Origin: Spirochaetota bacterium | GTDB lineage: Bacteria > Spirochaetota > Spirochaetia > Treponematales > UBA12059 | Length of the DNA: 35,576 nucleotides | Direction of reading: 5' to 3' | Assembly: GCA_018262985.1 (NCBI GenBank) | Contig: JADFDI010000003.1 | Span: forward strand, 1 to 35,576 | In this document: positions 12,909 to 19,553 of the stretch, piece by piece | How the letters are laid out: each line of letters begins with the position of its first letter | Numbering within the stretch: position 1 is the stretch's first letter | Made by a program: the position numbers and the translations under genes | The notes under the pieces: model-generated | Databases searched by the model: none | What the model was told of the DNA's origin: nothing | Seen by the model: only the letters and a program-made list of their open reading frames with translations

Positions 12909-14011
12909 CCGGACAGTTCCTCGAGCCACGCGCGGTGGATCTCGACGTCCTCCCGCTCGAGCCCGCCGCCGGAAAAACTCATGAGCCCGAGGAGTTCGAG
13001 GGCCCCGGCCGGGTCGCCGAGCGCGAGGGCGCAGTCCGACCGTCCCTTGACGGCGCGGTCGTAGAGTCCCGGCCAGGGATACTCGTCGGTGAGCTCGCGG
13101 TAGAGTTCCGCGGCGAGAGCGAGGTCCCCGAGCAGGTAGCGGATGGCGGCGATCTCGAGGCGCGCCTGGATCGAGAGCCTCGTATCGGGGAAGGCCTCGA
13201 CGAAGGCTTCGTAGCGGCCGAGCGCCTCGCCGAAATCGCCGCGGCCGAGCGCGCGGTCCGCGATCTGGAGGACCGCGAGGGCGTCCGTCCCGCCTGCGGA
13301 GCCCGGGGCCGTTTCCCCTCGGAAGGCTTCGAGGAAGTCGCGGCGGTCCAATTCGAGGACGAAGTCCCAGGCCAGCAGGCCCGCGCCCAGCCCGAGGGCG
13401 GCGACCAGCTCGGCCGAGACGAGGTAATCCCCTTCGCGCGGCGCGAGGATTTCGCGGGCAGCGAGGGCGGCGCCTACCGCGCCCACCGCCGGCAGGGCGA
13501 AGCGGACGCCGTCCAGGACGCGCTGGCGCGGATACACCGCGGCCACCTCGAGTCCCGCGGGTCCCGTCGCGAGGCGGTAGGTGCCTGGCGGCAGGAGCAG
13601 CGAGTTTCCGTCGCCGCCGGACGAAGGCAGGCCGAGCTCGATCCGCACGGGCACCAGGGCCAGAACCAGGGAGGCATCGCCCGTGGCGGGAATCTCGGCT
13701 TCCGCGGGGTGGTAGCCTTCCTTTTCGACGCGCACGGCGGCCGCGCCCTCGGGGAAGTCCCGGAGGAGCAGGGGCGCGCGCCCGTCCAGCCGGACGCCGT
13801 CGATGTAGACGGTCCCGCCGAGCGGTTCTGCGGCGATGAAGACGAGCCTGCAAGTTCTTTCCGGAGCTTCGACCGCGACGGTGGTGGCCTCGGCCGTAGC
13901 GGGCGCATCGGCCGACGCGACCGGCGCCTCCTGTCCGAGCGCGGTCGGCGGGAACGCGGCGAGCGCCGCGGCGAGCAGGACCGCGAGGGCGGAGCGGTTC
14001 AGAAGCGCCAT
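12899..14011 (-). CDS. Exported PEGA/TPR-like protein, 370 aa
   Basis: Last gene of a three-gene envelope operon. A signal peptide (MALLNRSALAVLLAAALAAF, cleaved near ALGQ) is followed by a PEGA-like beta domain (about 60-115: GTVYIDGVRLDGRAPLLLRD, then RVEKEGYHPAE), the type of surface repeat seen in spirochaetes and other envelopes. Two further hydrophobic segments occur in the middle, around residues 175-220 (FALPAVGAVGAALAAREIL and LVAALGLGAGLLAWDF). The C-terminus (about 255-365) is helical with tetratricopeptide-like units such as ADRALGRGDFGEALGRYEAF and LGDLALAAELYREL, suited to binding a partner. ATG 14011 overlaps the stop of the upstream 195-aa gene by 13 bp. The stop overlaps the convergent HD-GYP gene by 10 bp. 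The function is unknown. Confidence 0.8.
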   Translation of the reverse strand: MALLNRSALAVLLAAALAAFPPTALGQEAPVASADAPATAEATTVAVEAPERTCRLVFIAAEPLGGTVYIDGVRLDGRAPLLLRDFPEGAAAVRVEKEGYHPAEAEIPATGDASLVLALVPVRIELGLPSSGGDGNSLLLPPGTYRLATGPAGLEVAAVYPRQRVLDGVRFALPAVGAVGAALAAREILAPREGDYLVSAELVAALGLGAGLLAWDFVLELDRRDFLEAFRGETAPGSAGGTDALAVLQIADRALGRGDFGEALGRYEAFVEAFPDTRLSIQARLEIAAIRYLLGDLALAAELYRELTDEYPWPGLYDRAVKGRSDCALALGDPAGALELLGLMSFSGGGLEREDVEIHRAWLEELSGYF

Positions 14012-14586
14012 GCGTACCTCTGCGCGGCCGCGGCCAGGGCCACCGGCTCGCGGTCGACGGGAAGGGCGAGCTGGAGGGTGAAGGCCGCGCCGAGGCCGGC
14101 GAGCTCTAGTTCGACCGAGAGCCCCGCGGCCGCGAGTGGGCGCGAGGCCCAGACCGGGTAGCCCAGGAGGCCCGTCTCGCGCAGGTACCAGCCGCCGCGG
14201 ACGAAGGGCCTGAGCGCCACGAGCGACTCGTCGCTCCGCGAAAGGGCGAAGGAGCGGCCGAGCTCGAGCCCGAACGTGTACATCCGGGACGGGACGAAGG
14301 CCGGGTCGAGCGGCCGGAACTCCGCGGCGGCGGCCCAGGCGCCCAGGGTGGTCGCGCGCGCGGCGCCGAGCTTGATTTCGTACCAAAGCCCGAGCGTGGT
14401 GGCGAAGGAGTACGGGTCCTCGCGCGCGAAGGGCGTCGAGAGGAAGCCGAGCTCGAAACCGAGCGCGTGCCGCCCCGGCGCGAAGCCCGCCGCGTCCGCG
14501 ATGTCCACGGACGGCGTCTGCGCCAATACCGGGGCCGCCGCGAGGAGGAGCGCGGCGAGGAACGGGATCGTCGGTCGGTTTCTCAT
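13999..14586 (-). CDS. Exported outer-membrane-like protein, 195 aa
   Basis: Middle gene of the envelope operon. The signal peptide is clear: MRNRPTIPFLAALLLAAAPV ending LAQ. The mature part consists of alternating hydrophobic/aromatic strands such as HALGFELGFLSTPF, YSFATTLGLWYEIKLG, MYTFGLELGRSFALS, FVRGGWYLRETGLLGYPVW, AAGLSVELELAGLG and ALPVDREPVALAAAAQRYAW. It ends in RYAWRF, a terminal Phe preceded by alternating aromatics as in outer-membrane beta barrels. I infer a small barrel (about eight strands) but know no family. ATG 14586 overlaps the upstream lipoprotein stop by 4 bp (ATGA), and its own stop overlaps the PEGA gene start by 13 bp. An alternative upstream start near 14658 lies inside the lipoprotein gene and lacks a signal peptide. 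Confidence 0.8.
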   Translation of the reverse strand: MRNRPTIPFLAALLLAAAPVLAQTPSVDIADAAGFAPGRHALGFELGFLSTPFAREDPYSFATTLGLWYEIKLGAARATTLGAWAAAAEFRPLDPAFVPSRMYTFGLELGRSFALSRSDESLVALRPFVRGGWYLRETGLLGYPVWASRPLAAAGLSVELELAGLGAAFTLQLALPVDREPVALAAAAQRYAWRF

Positions 14587-15743
14587 GGTTCGACGACCTC
14601 GACGGTTCCGAACGACAACTCGCTGCCGAGTTGCGAGAGGTACTGAGCCCGCATCCAATCCGGCGAGCGCGCCACGTTCGAGATGCGGATCTCGTCGAGG
14701 TCGGCGTCAAGTGTTGTATTCCCCGCGCTCAAGGGCAGACGATTGCCTACAATGAGCAATTCACCAATGTCGCTCACCCGCGACCCGCTCCCGGATCCCG
14801 AGGCGGATGAGCGCAGTGCCCCGCCTTCGAAGAAACGGACGCCCGCAGTGGAAGGGTCGCCATCCCACACGATTCCGATTGATGACCATGATCCGTCCGA
14901 GGCCCAGAGCGAGGGACCGTAGACTTCCATCGGAGCGTCGTGAAAGTCCGCATGGAGAACCGGCACTTGTCCATTCGAAACCGAGAGGCTGGTTCCGCCC
15001 TTCGCGAATATCACTTCGCCTCCGACAGTTCCGGCGTCGCTTATCCAGAGCTCGGCGGTCATCGGTCCGAGATCGGCTAGGCTCGGGGAATCCGCGACAG
15101 GGAAGCCTGCAAGCGGATGGGCGAAGCGAATTCCTTCCCCGATCTGTGCAGGATCGAGTACAGCAGGCAGGATGAAATCATTGGTGCCGATGCTGTCATT
15201 CGCCCTGGCGCTGTCGACCCAGATGAGCTTGCCGGTCGCGGTGTTCGTACGATGGCGCCCGTGGAACACCGCCACGTACCCGTTGCTCCAGACCGCGGGC
15301 GGATCGCTGGAATCGAGCGGGTACTCCGCGTCCCAGCGCATTTGTATGACGGTCGACGCGGGGACTTGGGAAATCGAGGGCACCTTCACCCAGAAGATCG
15401 ACTCGCCCGCGGGGTTCCACTGTTCAAGCTCGTGGGCGAGCGGGGTACCGTCCATGGCGGTGAACACCACGTCGAGGCCGTCGGGGCTGCAATCGGCGTA
15501 GGAGAACTCCGGGAACGACGGGTCGGGGAGCCGGATCATAACCGGGAAATCGACCAGTGTCTCCGTGGGCTGGGCGAGTCCCGAGAGGTCGATCGTGACG
15601 CGTTTGGTGGGTATCCGGAGCAGTTCGAGGCGCGCTTCCGCGTCGGCGATGAGGTCCCAGGCGCCTAGTTCGGTACACGAGGCGAGCAGGGCAAGGGTGG
15701 AAGCGAGGAAGGCGAGGGCGGCGAACGGGGCGGCGCGCTTCAT
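14583..15743 (-). CDS. Lipoprotein with DUF2341-like and LamG-like domains, 386 aa
   Basis: First gene of the envelope operon. ATG 15743 gives a lipoprotein signal, MKRAAPFAALAFLASTLALL, then ASC, with Cys23 the lipidation site. Residues about 50-155 resemble DUF2341: LVDFPVMIRLPDPSFPEFSY, DGLDVVFTAMDGTPLAHELE, then GESIFWVKVPSI and RWDAEYPLDSSDPPAVWSNG, ending YVAVFHGRH. This domain is usually followed by a concanavalin-like LamG jelly roll, and the rest (about 175-375) looks like one: MTAELWISDAGTVGGEVIF, HADFHDAPMEVYG, DEIRISNVARSPDWMRAQY. DUF2341 plus LamG proteins are cell-surface proteins thought to bind glycans or other ligands. The terminal LDEIRISNVARSPDW motif is characteristic. The downstream genes overlap, so all three are probably made together. 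Base composition is slightly less GC than the neighbours. Confidence 0.85.
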   Translation of the reverse strand: MKRAAPFAALAFLASTLALLASCTELGAWDLIADAEARLELLRIPTKRVTIDLSGLAQPTETLVDFPVMIRLPDPSFPEFSYADCSPDGLDVVFTAMDGTPLAHELEQWNPAGESIFWVKVPSISQVPASTVIQMRWDAEYPLDSSDPPAVWSNGYVAVFHGRHRTNTATGKLIWVDSARANDSIGTNDFILPAVLDPAQIGEGIRFAHPLAGFPVADSPSLADLGPMTAELWISDAGTVGGEVIFAKGGTSLSVSNGQVPVLHADFHDAPMEVYGPSLWASDGSWSSIGIVWDGDPSTAGVRFFEGGALRSSASGSGSGSRVSDIGELLIVGNRLPLSAGNTTLDADLDEIRISNVARSPDWMRAQYLSQLGSELSFGTVEVVEP

Positions 15744-15863
15744 GCGCCGCCCGGACCTCGCCCGTGGCCAAGCGGGTATCCCGCGGCGCCGGGCTGCTCG
15801 AAGCCCGGCCGGAGCGGCGCGAAGGGAAGTGCCATGTTTCGTGCTAAATAAGACATAATGGAG

Positions 15864-15869
15864 ATTATA
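15864..15869 (-). promoter_or_regulatory. -10 box of the 12899-15743 operon
   Basis: TATAAT on the minus strand at 15869-15864 sits in a locally AT-rich stretch. No good -35 is found. The leader to the ATG at 15743 would be about 115 nt and contains a 7-bp hairpin (15788-15794 with 15803-15809). Confidence 0.4.
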
Positions 15870-15882
15870 CACCAGTACGAAC

Positions 15883-15908
15883 GAAAACGGTAGCGAAGAA
15901 CCGTTTTC
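15883..15908. terminator. Hairpin overlapping the RpiR stop codon
   Basis: GAAAACGGT (15883-15891) pairs with ACCGTTTTC (15900-15908) around an 8-nt loop. It overlaps the TGA of the RpiR gene (15909-15907), and reading left it is followed by GTTCGT. It may terminate that gene and insulate the adjacent operon promoter. Confidence 0.5.
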
Positions 15909-16767
15909 ATCGATCACCGGACCGTTCCCGGGCGGCCGCCATGCTCCGTTCGACCAGGGGCAGGGTCCGGGCGGAGTCGCGGGCCAGCAGGACGGCGTAG
16001 AGGATGTCGATGACGAGGGTCTGCGTGATGCGCGAGAGCGGGGTGCCGGGGTGGAAGCCCGCCTCGATGGCCGGGATGGGCAGCAGGGCGTCGGCCAGGC
16101 GCACGAGCGGGCTCGAGCCCTGCACCGTCACCGCGATGACGCGCGCGCCGGAGCGCTTGGCTTCCTCGACGGCGCGGAGCACCGGGCCGGTGTGGCCCGA
16201 ATACGAGACGGCCACCGCCACGTCGTCGCTCCGCAGGCCGCAGGCGCTGGCCACCTGCATGTCCGCGTCGAAGCTGAACGAGCAGGGAATTCCCGCGCGC
16301 GCGAGCTTCTGCGCCAGGTCGTAGGCGACCAGGCTCGAGGAGCCGGTGCCGAAGGCCGCCACCGAGCGAGCCCGCGACAGGGTCGCGGCCGCGGATTCGT
16401 AGGCTTCGGGCTTGAGCAGGGCCAGCACCCGCTCGAGCGCTCCCTTGGCGCGATCGACCGCGTCGGCGGCGAGGGCGCTCACGGAGCCGATGGAGGACGG
16501 CGAAGGGTCGGGACAACTTCCCGGCGGACCGCCGGGAGCGCAGAGGTCTCGGGCGAGGAGGAGCTGGAGCTCGCGGTAGCCCGAGAGCCCCGCCTTGTGG
16601 CAAAGCCTGACCACGGCGGGCGGGCTCGTGTCCGCCCGCCGCGCGAGCTCGGCCACCGTGTACAGGGCCGCCGCGGCCGGATCGGCGAGCACGAACTCCG
16701 CGGCCTTCCGTTCCGCTTCGGTGCAGGTCCCGAGAATCTCGCGCAACAAGGCCAGGGCGCCGGTCAT
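15907..16767 (-). CDS. RpiR-family transcriptional regulator with SIS domain, 286 aa
   Basis: DNA-binding regulator of sugar-phosphate metabolism. ATG 16767 is preceded by GGAGGAAGG. The N-terminal 75 residues are the RpiR helix-turn-helix: LREILGTCTEAERKAAEFVL, then YTVAELARRADTSPPAVVRL with CHKAGLSGYRELQ. After a linker, residues about 105-270 form the SIS domain, with SVAAFGTGSSSLVAYDLAQK, DVAVAVSYSGHTGPVLRAV (the sugar-phosphate-binding S-x-S-G-x-T-type loop) and ARVIAVTVQGSSPLVRLAD. Length is family-typical. It is divergent from the CsgG-like gene at 16914. Target genes and effector are not evident, and no sugar-phosphate enzyme adjoins it. Frames further upstream (to 17008) are not supported. 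Confidence 0.9.
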   Translation of the reverse strand: MTGALALLREILGTCTEAERKAAEFVLADPAAAALYTVAELARRADTSPPAVVRLCHKAGLSGYRELQLLLARDLCAPGGPPGSCPDPSPSSIGSVSALAADAVDRAKGALERVLALLKPEAYESAAATLSRARSVAAFGTGSSSLVAYDLAQKLARAGIPCSFSFDADMQVASACGLRSDDVAVAVSYSGHTGPVLRAVEEAKRSGARVIAVTVQGSSPLVRLADALLPIPAIEAGFHPGTPLSRITQTLVIDILYAVLLARDSARTLPLVERSMAAARERSGDR

Positions 16768-16840
16768 CCGCCTTCCTCCGCGGGCGAGTGTAGCATCGCC
16801 GGCGCCCGGCGGGCGCGCCATAAATCGCGGGCGGACGATC

Positions 16841-16869
16841 TTTCGCGGCGGGGTGAAAAGCCCTATAAT
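16841..16869 (+). promoter_or_regulatory. Promoter of the CsgG-like gene
   Basis: A consensus TATAAT (16864-16869) with the weak TTTCGC (16841-16846) 17 bp upstream. The ATG is at 16914, preceded by GGAGG, for a leader of about 38 nt. The interval to the RpiR start also holds RpiR's own unseen promoter. Confidence 0.55.
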
Positions 16870-16913
16870 CCAGACACCGGACGACCTGGGCGTCCGCGAC
16901 CGGAGGAGTACCG

Positions 16914-17903
16914 ATGAACCGTCCCGCGCGCGCCGCCTCCATCAGCCTGATCCTGATCCTGGTCCTGCTCGTGCCCGCGGTCTTCGCCTCGAGCCCGCGC
17001 GAACGCATGGTCGCCAGCCTGCTCGCCCGGGTCGAGGAAGCCCTGTCCGGGGCGGAGGACGTCCCCTCGCGGGTTTCCGTCTACGGCATCGAGTGCGCGG
17101 AGCCCGGCTTCGACGTAACATCGTTCCAGGACCGTCTGAGCTCCGCCATCATCGACACCGGCATGTTCCGCGTGGTGGACCGCAAAAGCCTCGCGGTGCT
17201 GCTCGAGGAGCAGGAGCTCGCGCTTAGCGGGCTCGTGGACGACACGGGCGAGATGGTCCAGGCGGGCAAGCTGATCGGCGTGCAGGGCTTCTTCTTCGGC
17301 ACGCTCGAGCTCGGTTCCGACTCGGCCATCCTGACCCTGAAGCTGGTGGACGTGGAGAGCGGCGCCATCGTCCTGTCGAGGAAGATCGAGGCGGTCGACC
17401 CGGCCTTCGTGCAGCTGGGCGGCGGCGTGGCCTACACCTTCGTGCCCATCGACGCGGGCGCCGACGGTTCCGTCGACCGGGTGAACCACGCCGTCGGCTT
17501 CACCGCCTCGTACCGTCAGGGCTTCGAGCGCTGGACCTGGGGCTTCGTCGGCGCGGACCTGAGCTTCTACCGCGGCTTCTCGGAGGACCCCGCCTCCGTG
17601 GTCAGCTGCGCGGCCCTGCTGCCCCGGGTCTACTTCCGCTTCGGCGAAGGTCTCGGCGCCATCGTCACGCCATGGGTCGGCGTCGCCGCGGAAATGCTGC
17701 TCTACGGCGTCGACGCGACGGAGCCGACCGCGCTCGCGGCCTTTCCGGCGCTTGGCGTCGACATCAATCCCGTGCGCTCGATAGCCGTCTACGTCGAGGG
17801 AGGATGGCGCTTCGCGGACACCCTGCTGAAGGAAGGCACGGACGCCTGGCTGGCCCGCGGGCCGGTCCTGATGGCGGGCATGAAGCTCTATTTCGGGCTC
17901 TAG
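16914..17903 (+). CDS. CsgG/FlgO-like exported protein with barrel-like C-terminus, 329 aa
   Basis: Secreted envelope protein. Signal peptide: MNRPARAASISLILILVLLV, cleaved after VFAS. Residues about 40-165 resemble the CsgG/FlgO/LpoB-type alpha-beta domain: RVSVYGIECAEPGFDVTSFQ, DRLSSAIIDTGMFRVVDRKS, LAVLLEEQELALSGLVDD, KLIGVQGFFFGTLEL and ILTLKLVDVESGAIVLSRKI. The last two are the domain's usual closing strands. Residues about 170-329 then read like alternating beta strands (VGFTASYRQGFERWTWGFVG, LPRVYFRFGEGLGAIVTPWV, VYVEGGWRFADTLL, MAGMKLYFGL). Ending in aromatic-x-Leu, these are barrel-like. A CsgG-type domain fused to a predicted barrel is not the textbook architecture (CsgG itself forms the pore by oligomerising). 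GGAGG precedes the ATG. It is probably monocistronic. Confidence 0.75.
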   Translation: MNRPARAASISLILILVLLVPAVFASSPRERMVASLLARVEEALSGAEDVPSRVSVYGIECAEPGFDVTSFQDRLSSAIIDTGMFRVVDRKSLAVLLEEQELALSGLVDDTGEMVQAGKLIGVQGFFFGTLELGSDSAILTLKLVDVESGAIVLSRKIEAVDPAFVQLGGGVAYTFVPIDAGADGSVDRVNHAVGFTASYRQGFERWTWGFVGADLSFYRGFSEDPASVVSCAALLPRVYFRFGEGLGAIVTPWVGVAAEMLLYGVDATEPTALAAFPALGVDINPVRSIAVYVEGGWRFADTLLKEGTDAWLARGPVLMAGMKLYFGL

Positions 17904-17956
17904 CCCGAGGGAAGCTGCCCGGCCCGGCCCGCGGCGCCGCCGTCGCGTCCGCGGCG

Positions 17957-17985
17957 TTGACGCCGCGCCGGCGAGCCTTTACCAT
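17957..17985 (+). promoter_or_regulatory. Candidate leaderless promoter of the 17992 gene
   Basis: TTGACG (17957-17962), a 17-bp spacer and TACCAT (17980-17985), ending 6 nt before the ATG at 17992. Transcription would begin at the start codon. No ribosome-binding site is present. The -35 box sits in a hairpin GCGGCG/CGCCGC (17951-17966). Confidence 0.5.
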
Positions 17986-17991
17986 GCGGCC

Positions 17992-19224
17992 ATGGTCGAA
18001 CGCACCCGGCGCGAGCAAAAGGAAATACTCGACGCGCTGACGCGCTTCCTGGCCGTCGGGGCGCTCGTCGCCCTGGTGCCGAGCGTCTGGGCTTCGGTGG
18101 CCGAGAAGCTCTGGGCGGTCGCCGCCGTCGACCTCGTCGCCTGGGTCGTCGTGGTGGCCGTGGCCTACATTCCGGGCGTCCCGTTCATGGCCAAGCTGCT
18201 GACGGTCATCGCGGGCTCCATGGGCGTGGGCATCGTCGTGCTGGCCTTCACCGGGCCCTTCGGCGCCGGCTACATCTGGTTCATGGCGGCCGCGGTGCTG
18301 TCGGCCCTGCTCGGCCGCAGGAAGCTCATCCTCCTGGCCATCGCGGGCTCCGCGCTCCTGATGGGCGCCTGGGCCCTGGCCATCCACCTGGGCGCCCCCG
18401 GGCACGGCTCGACCCCGATGACGATAGGGATCATCGGCTCCAACCTCGTGCTGATCTGCCTCGGCCTCGCGCTCGTCATCCGGGGCCTCGTGGAGCGGCT
18501 CGACGGCGCCCTGCTCGAAAGCCAGGACAACGCCGCCGCACTCGCGATCCAGCTCGAGGACAAGCGCAGGGCGCAGGACGAGATCGCGCGCTCGCTCGAA
18601 GAGAAGGAAGCCCTCCTCCGCGAGCTCCACCATCGAGTCCGCAACAACCTGCAGGTGGTCCTGTCCATCCTCGGCATGGAGGATCCGGGCAAGCCCGGCT
18701 GGGCCGAAACGGCCGTGAGGCGGGTCCGCGCCTTGGTGCTGGCCAACGACCTGGCCATGGACTCGCCCGACGACCTGTCGGTGGACGCGGCGGACCTCTT
18801 TCGCATCGTGCTGGAGCACTCGGGCGGCGACCCCGCCCTGCGCGAGGCCATCGACTCGGCGCTCAGGCAGGCCGCGGCGCTCAGGCAGGCCGGCGCGAAC
18901 GGGGGCGGTCCCTTCCTCAACCCGCAGACCGCCAGCCTCGTCGCCATGGCGCTGGCCGACGGCCTGGCCCTGCTCGACGAACTGCCCGGCGGAACGGGAC
19001 CGCTCGGCGTCGGGGTATACTCGGACGGAGGCGCCGCCGGCGTCGAGATCCGCTCGCGGCCGGGGGTCGATCCGGAGCTGGCCCGCAAGGCGGTCGAAGG
19101 CTTCTTCGCGGGCTCGCTGGCCCGGGCCATCGCGCGGCGGGTGCGATCCATCCGGCTCGACGCGTCCGACGGCTCCGGCGCGGGCTTCGCGCTCGAAATA
19201 CCGGGGGCCGGGACTGCCGGGTGA
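17992..19224 (+). CDS. Membrane histidine kinase-like protein (HisKA_2), degenerate ATPase domain, 410 aa
   Basis: Sensor-kinase relative in the inner membrane. Residues about 15-165 hold roughly five or six hydrophobic helices (FLAVGALVALVPSVW, AVAAVDLVAWVVVVAVAYI, LLTVIAGSMGVGIVVLAF, and so on). A short coiled coil (about 170-207) leads to the HisKA_2 phosphoacceptor helix LRELHHRVRNNLQVVLSIL, with His213 and His214. Further family-typical positions follow (AVRRVRALVLANDLAMD). The C-terminal third should be a HATPase domain, but the expected N-box (E-L-V-x-N-A) is replaced by SLVAMALADGLALLDE. No G-box DxGxG can be found, so ATP binding is probably lost. It may act as a phosphotransfer or scaffold protein without kinase activity. 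No response regulator lies nearby. Confidence 0.75.
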   Translation: MVERTRREQKEILDALTRFLAVGALVALVPSVWASVAEKLWAVAAVDLVAWVVVVAVAYIPGVPFMAKLLTVIAGSMGVGIVVLAFTGPFGAGYIWFMAAAVLSALLGRRKLILLAIAGSALLMGAWALAIHLGAPGHGSTPMTIGIIGSNLVLICLGLALVIRGLVERLDGALLESQDNAAALAIQLEDKRRAQDEIARSLEEKEALLRELHHRVRNNLQVVLSILGMEDPGKPGWAETAVRRVRALVLANDLAMDSPDDLSVDAADLFRIVLEHSGGDPALREAIDSALRQAAALRQAGANGGGPFLNPQTASLVAMALADGLALLDELPGGTGPLGVGVYSDGGAAGVEIRSRPGVDPELARKAVEGFFAGSLARAIARRVRSIRLDASDGSGAGFALEIPGAGTAG

Positions 19225-19540
19225 AAGGCCGTCCGCGCGCAGGACGCGCGCGGATCCGAGCTTGGAATGCGCCAGGGATCGGAGCGGAAATGTGTTCGGG
19301 GCGCTCGCGGGCAATCCGGAGGCCATGAATCCGGACTCCCCGAACCCATTGGAACGTAGAGCCCCAGTCACGGCTCGGGCATCGTGCCCTCGCTCGTGAC
19401 ATCGACGAAGCGCGTACGCTTCGTCCGGTGCCTGCGCTCGGCCTTCCTGTCCTCGTCATCATTGTGGATGGTGCGCCGCAGGATGCGGCCCGGTGGCGCC
19501 CGGGTCTGAATTCCGATTCCCGGGAAGCCGGCGTTTCGTG
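19225..19540. other. Non-coding interval with one hairpin
   Basis: I find no credible gene in these roughly 315 bases. A perfect 9-bp hairpin GACGAAGCG/CGCTTCGTC with loop CGTA lies at 19404-19425. A minus-strand frame ending at the TGA of 19368-19370 (tail ...VTSEGTMPEP) reads well for about 40 codons but has no start or family, and I leave it out. Base composition is less GC-rich than the flanking genes, which may mark old inserted DNA. Confidence 0.5.
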
Positions 19541-19546
19541 TACGAT
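19517..19546 (+). promoter_or_regulatory. Candidate leaderless promoter of the DUF362 gene
   Basis: TACGAT (19541-19546) ends 7 nt before the ATG at 19554. A weak TTCCCG (19517-19522) lies 18 bp upstream. No Shine-Dalgarno sequence precedes either in-frame ATG (19545 or 19554). Confidence 0.35.
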
Positions 19547-19553
19547 GCCGCGC

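Noticed and set aside
19368-19500. A short minus-strand gene ending TMPEP
   Set aside because: No start codon with a ribosome-binding site and no recognisable family; it may be a remnant only.
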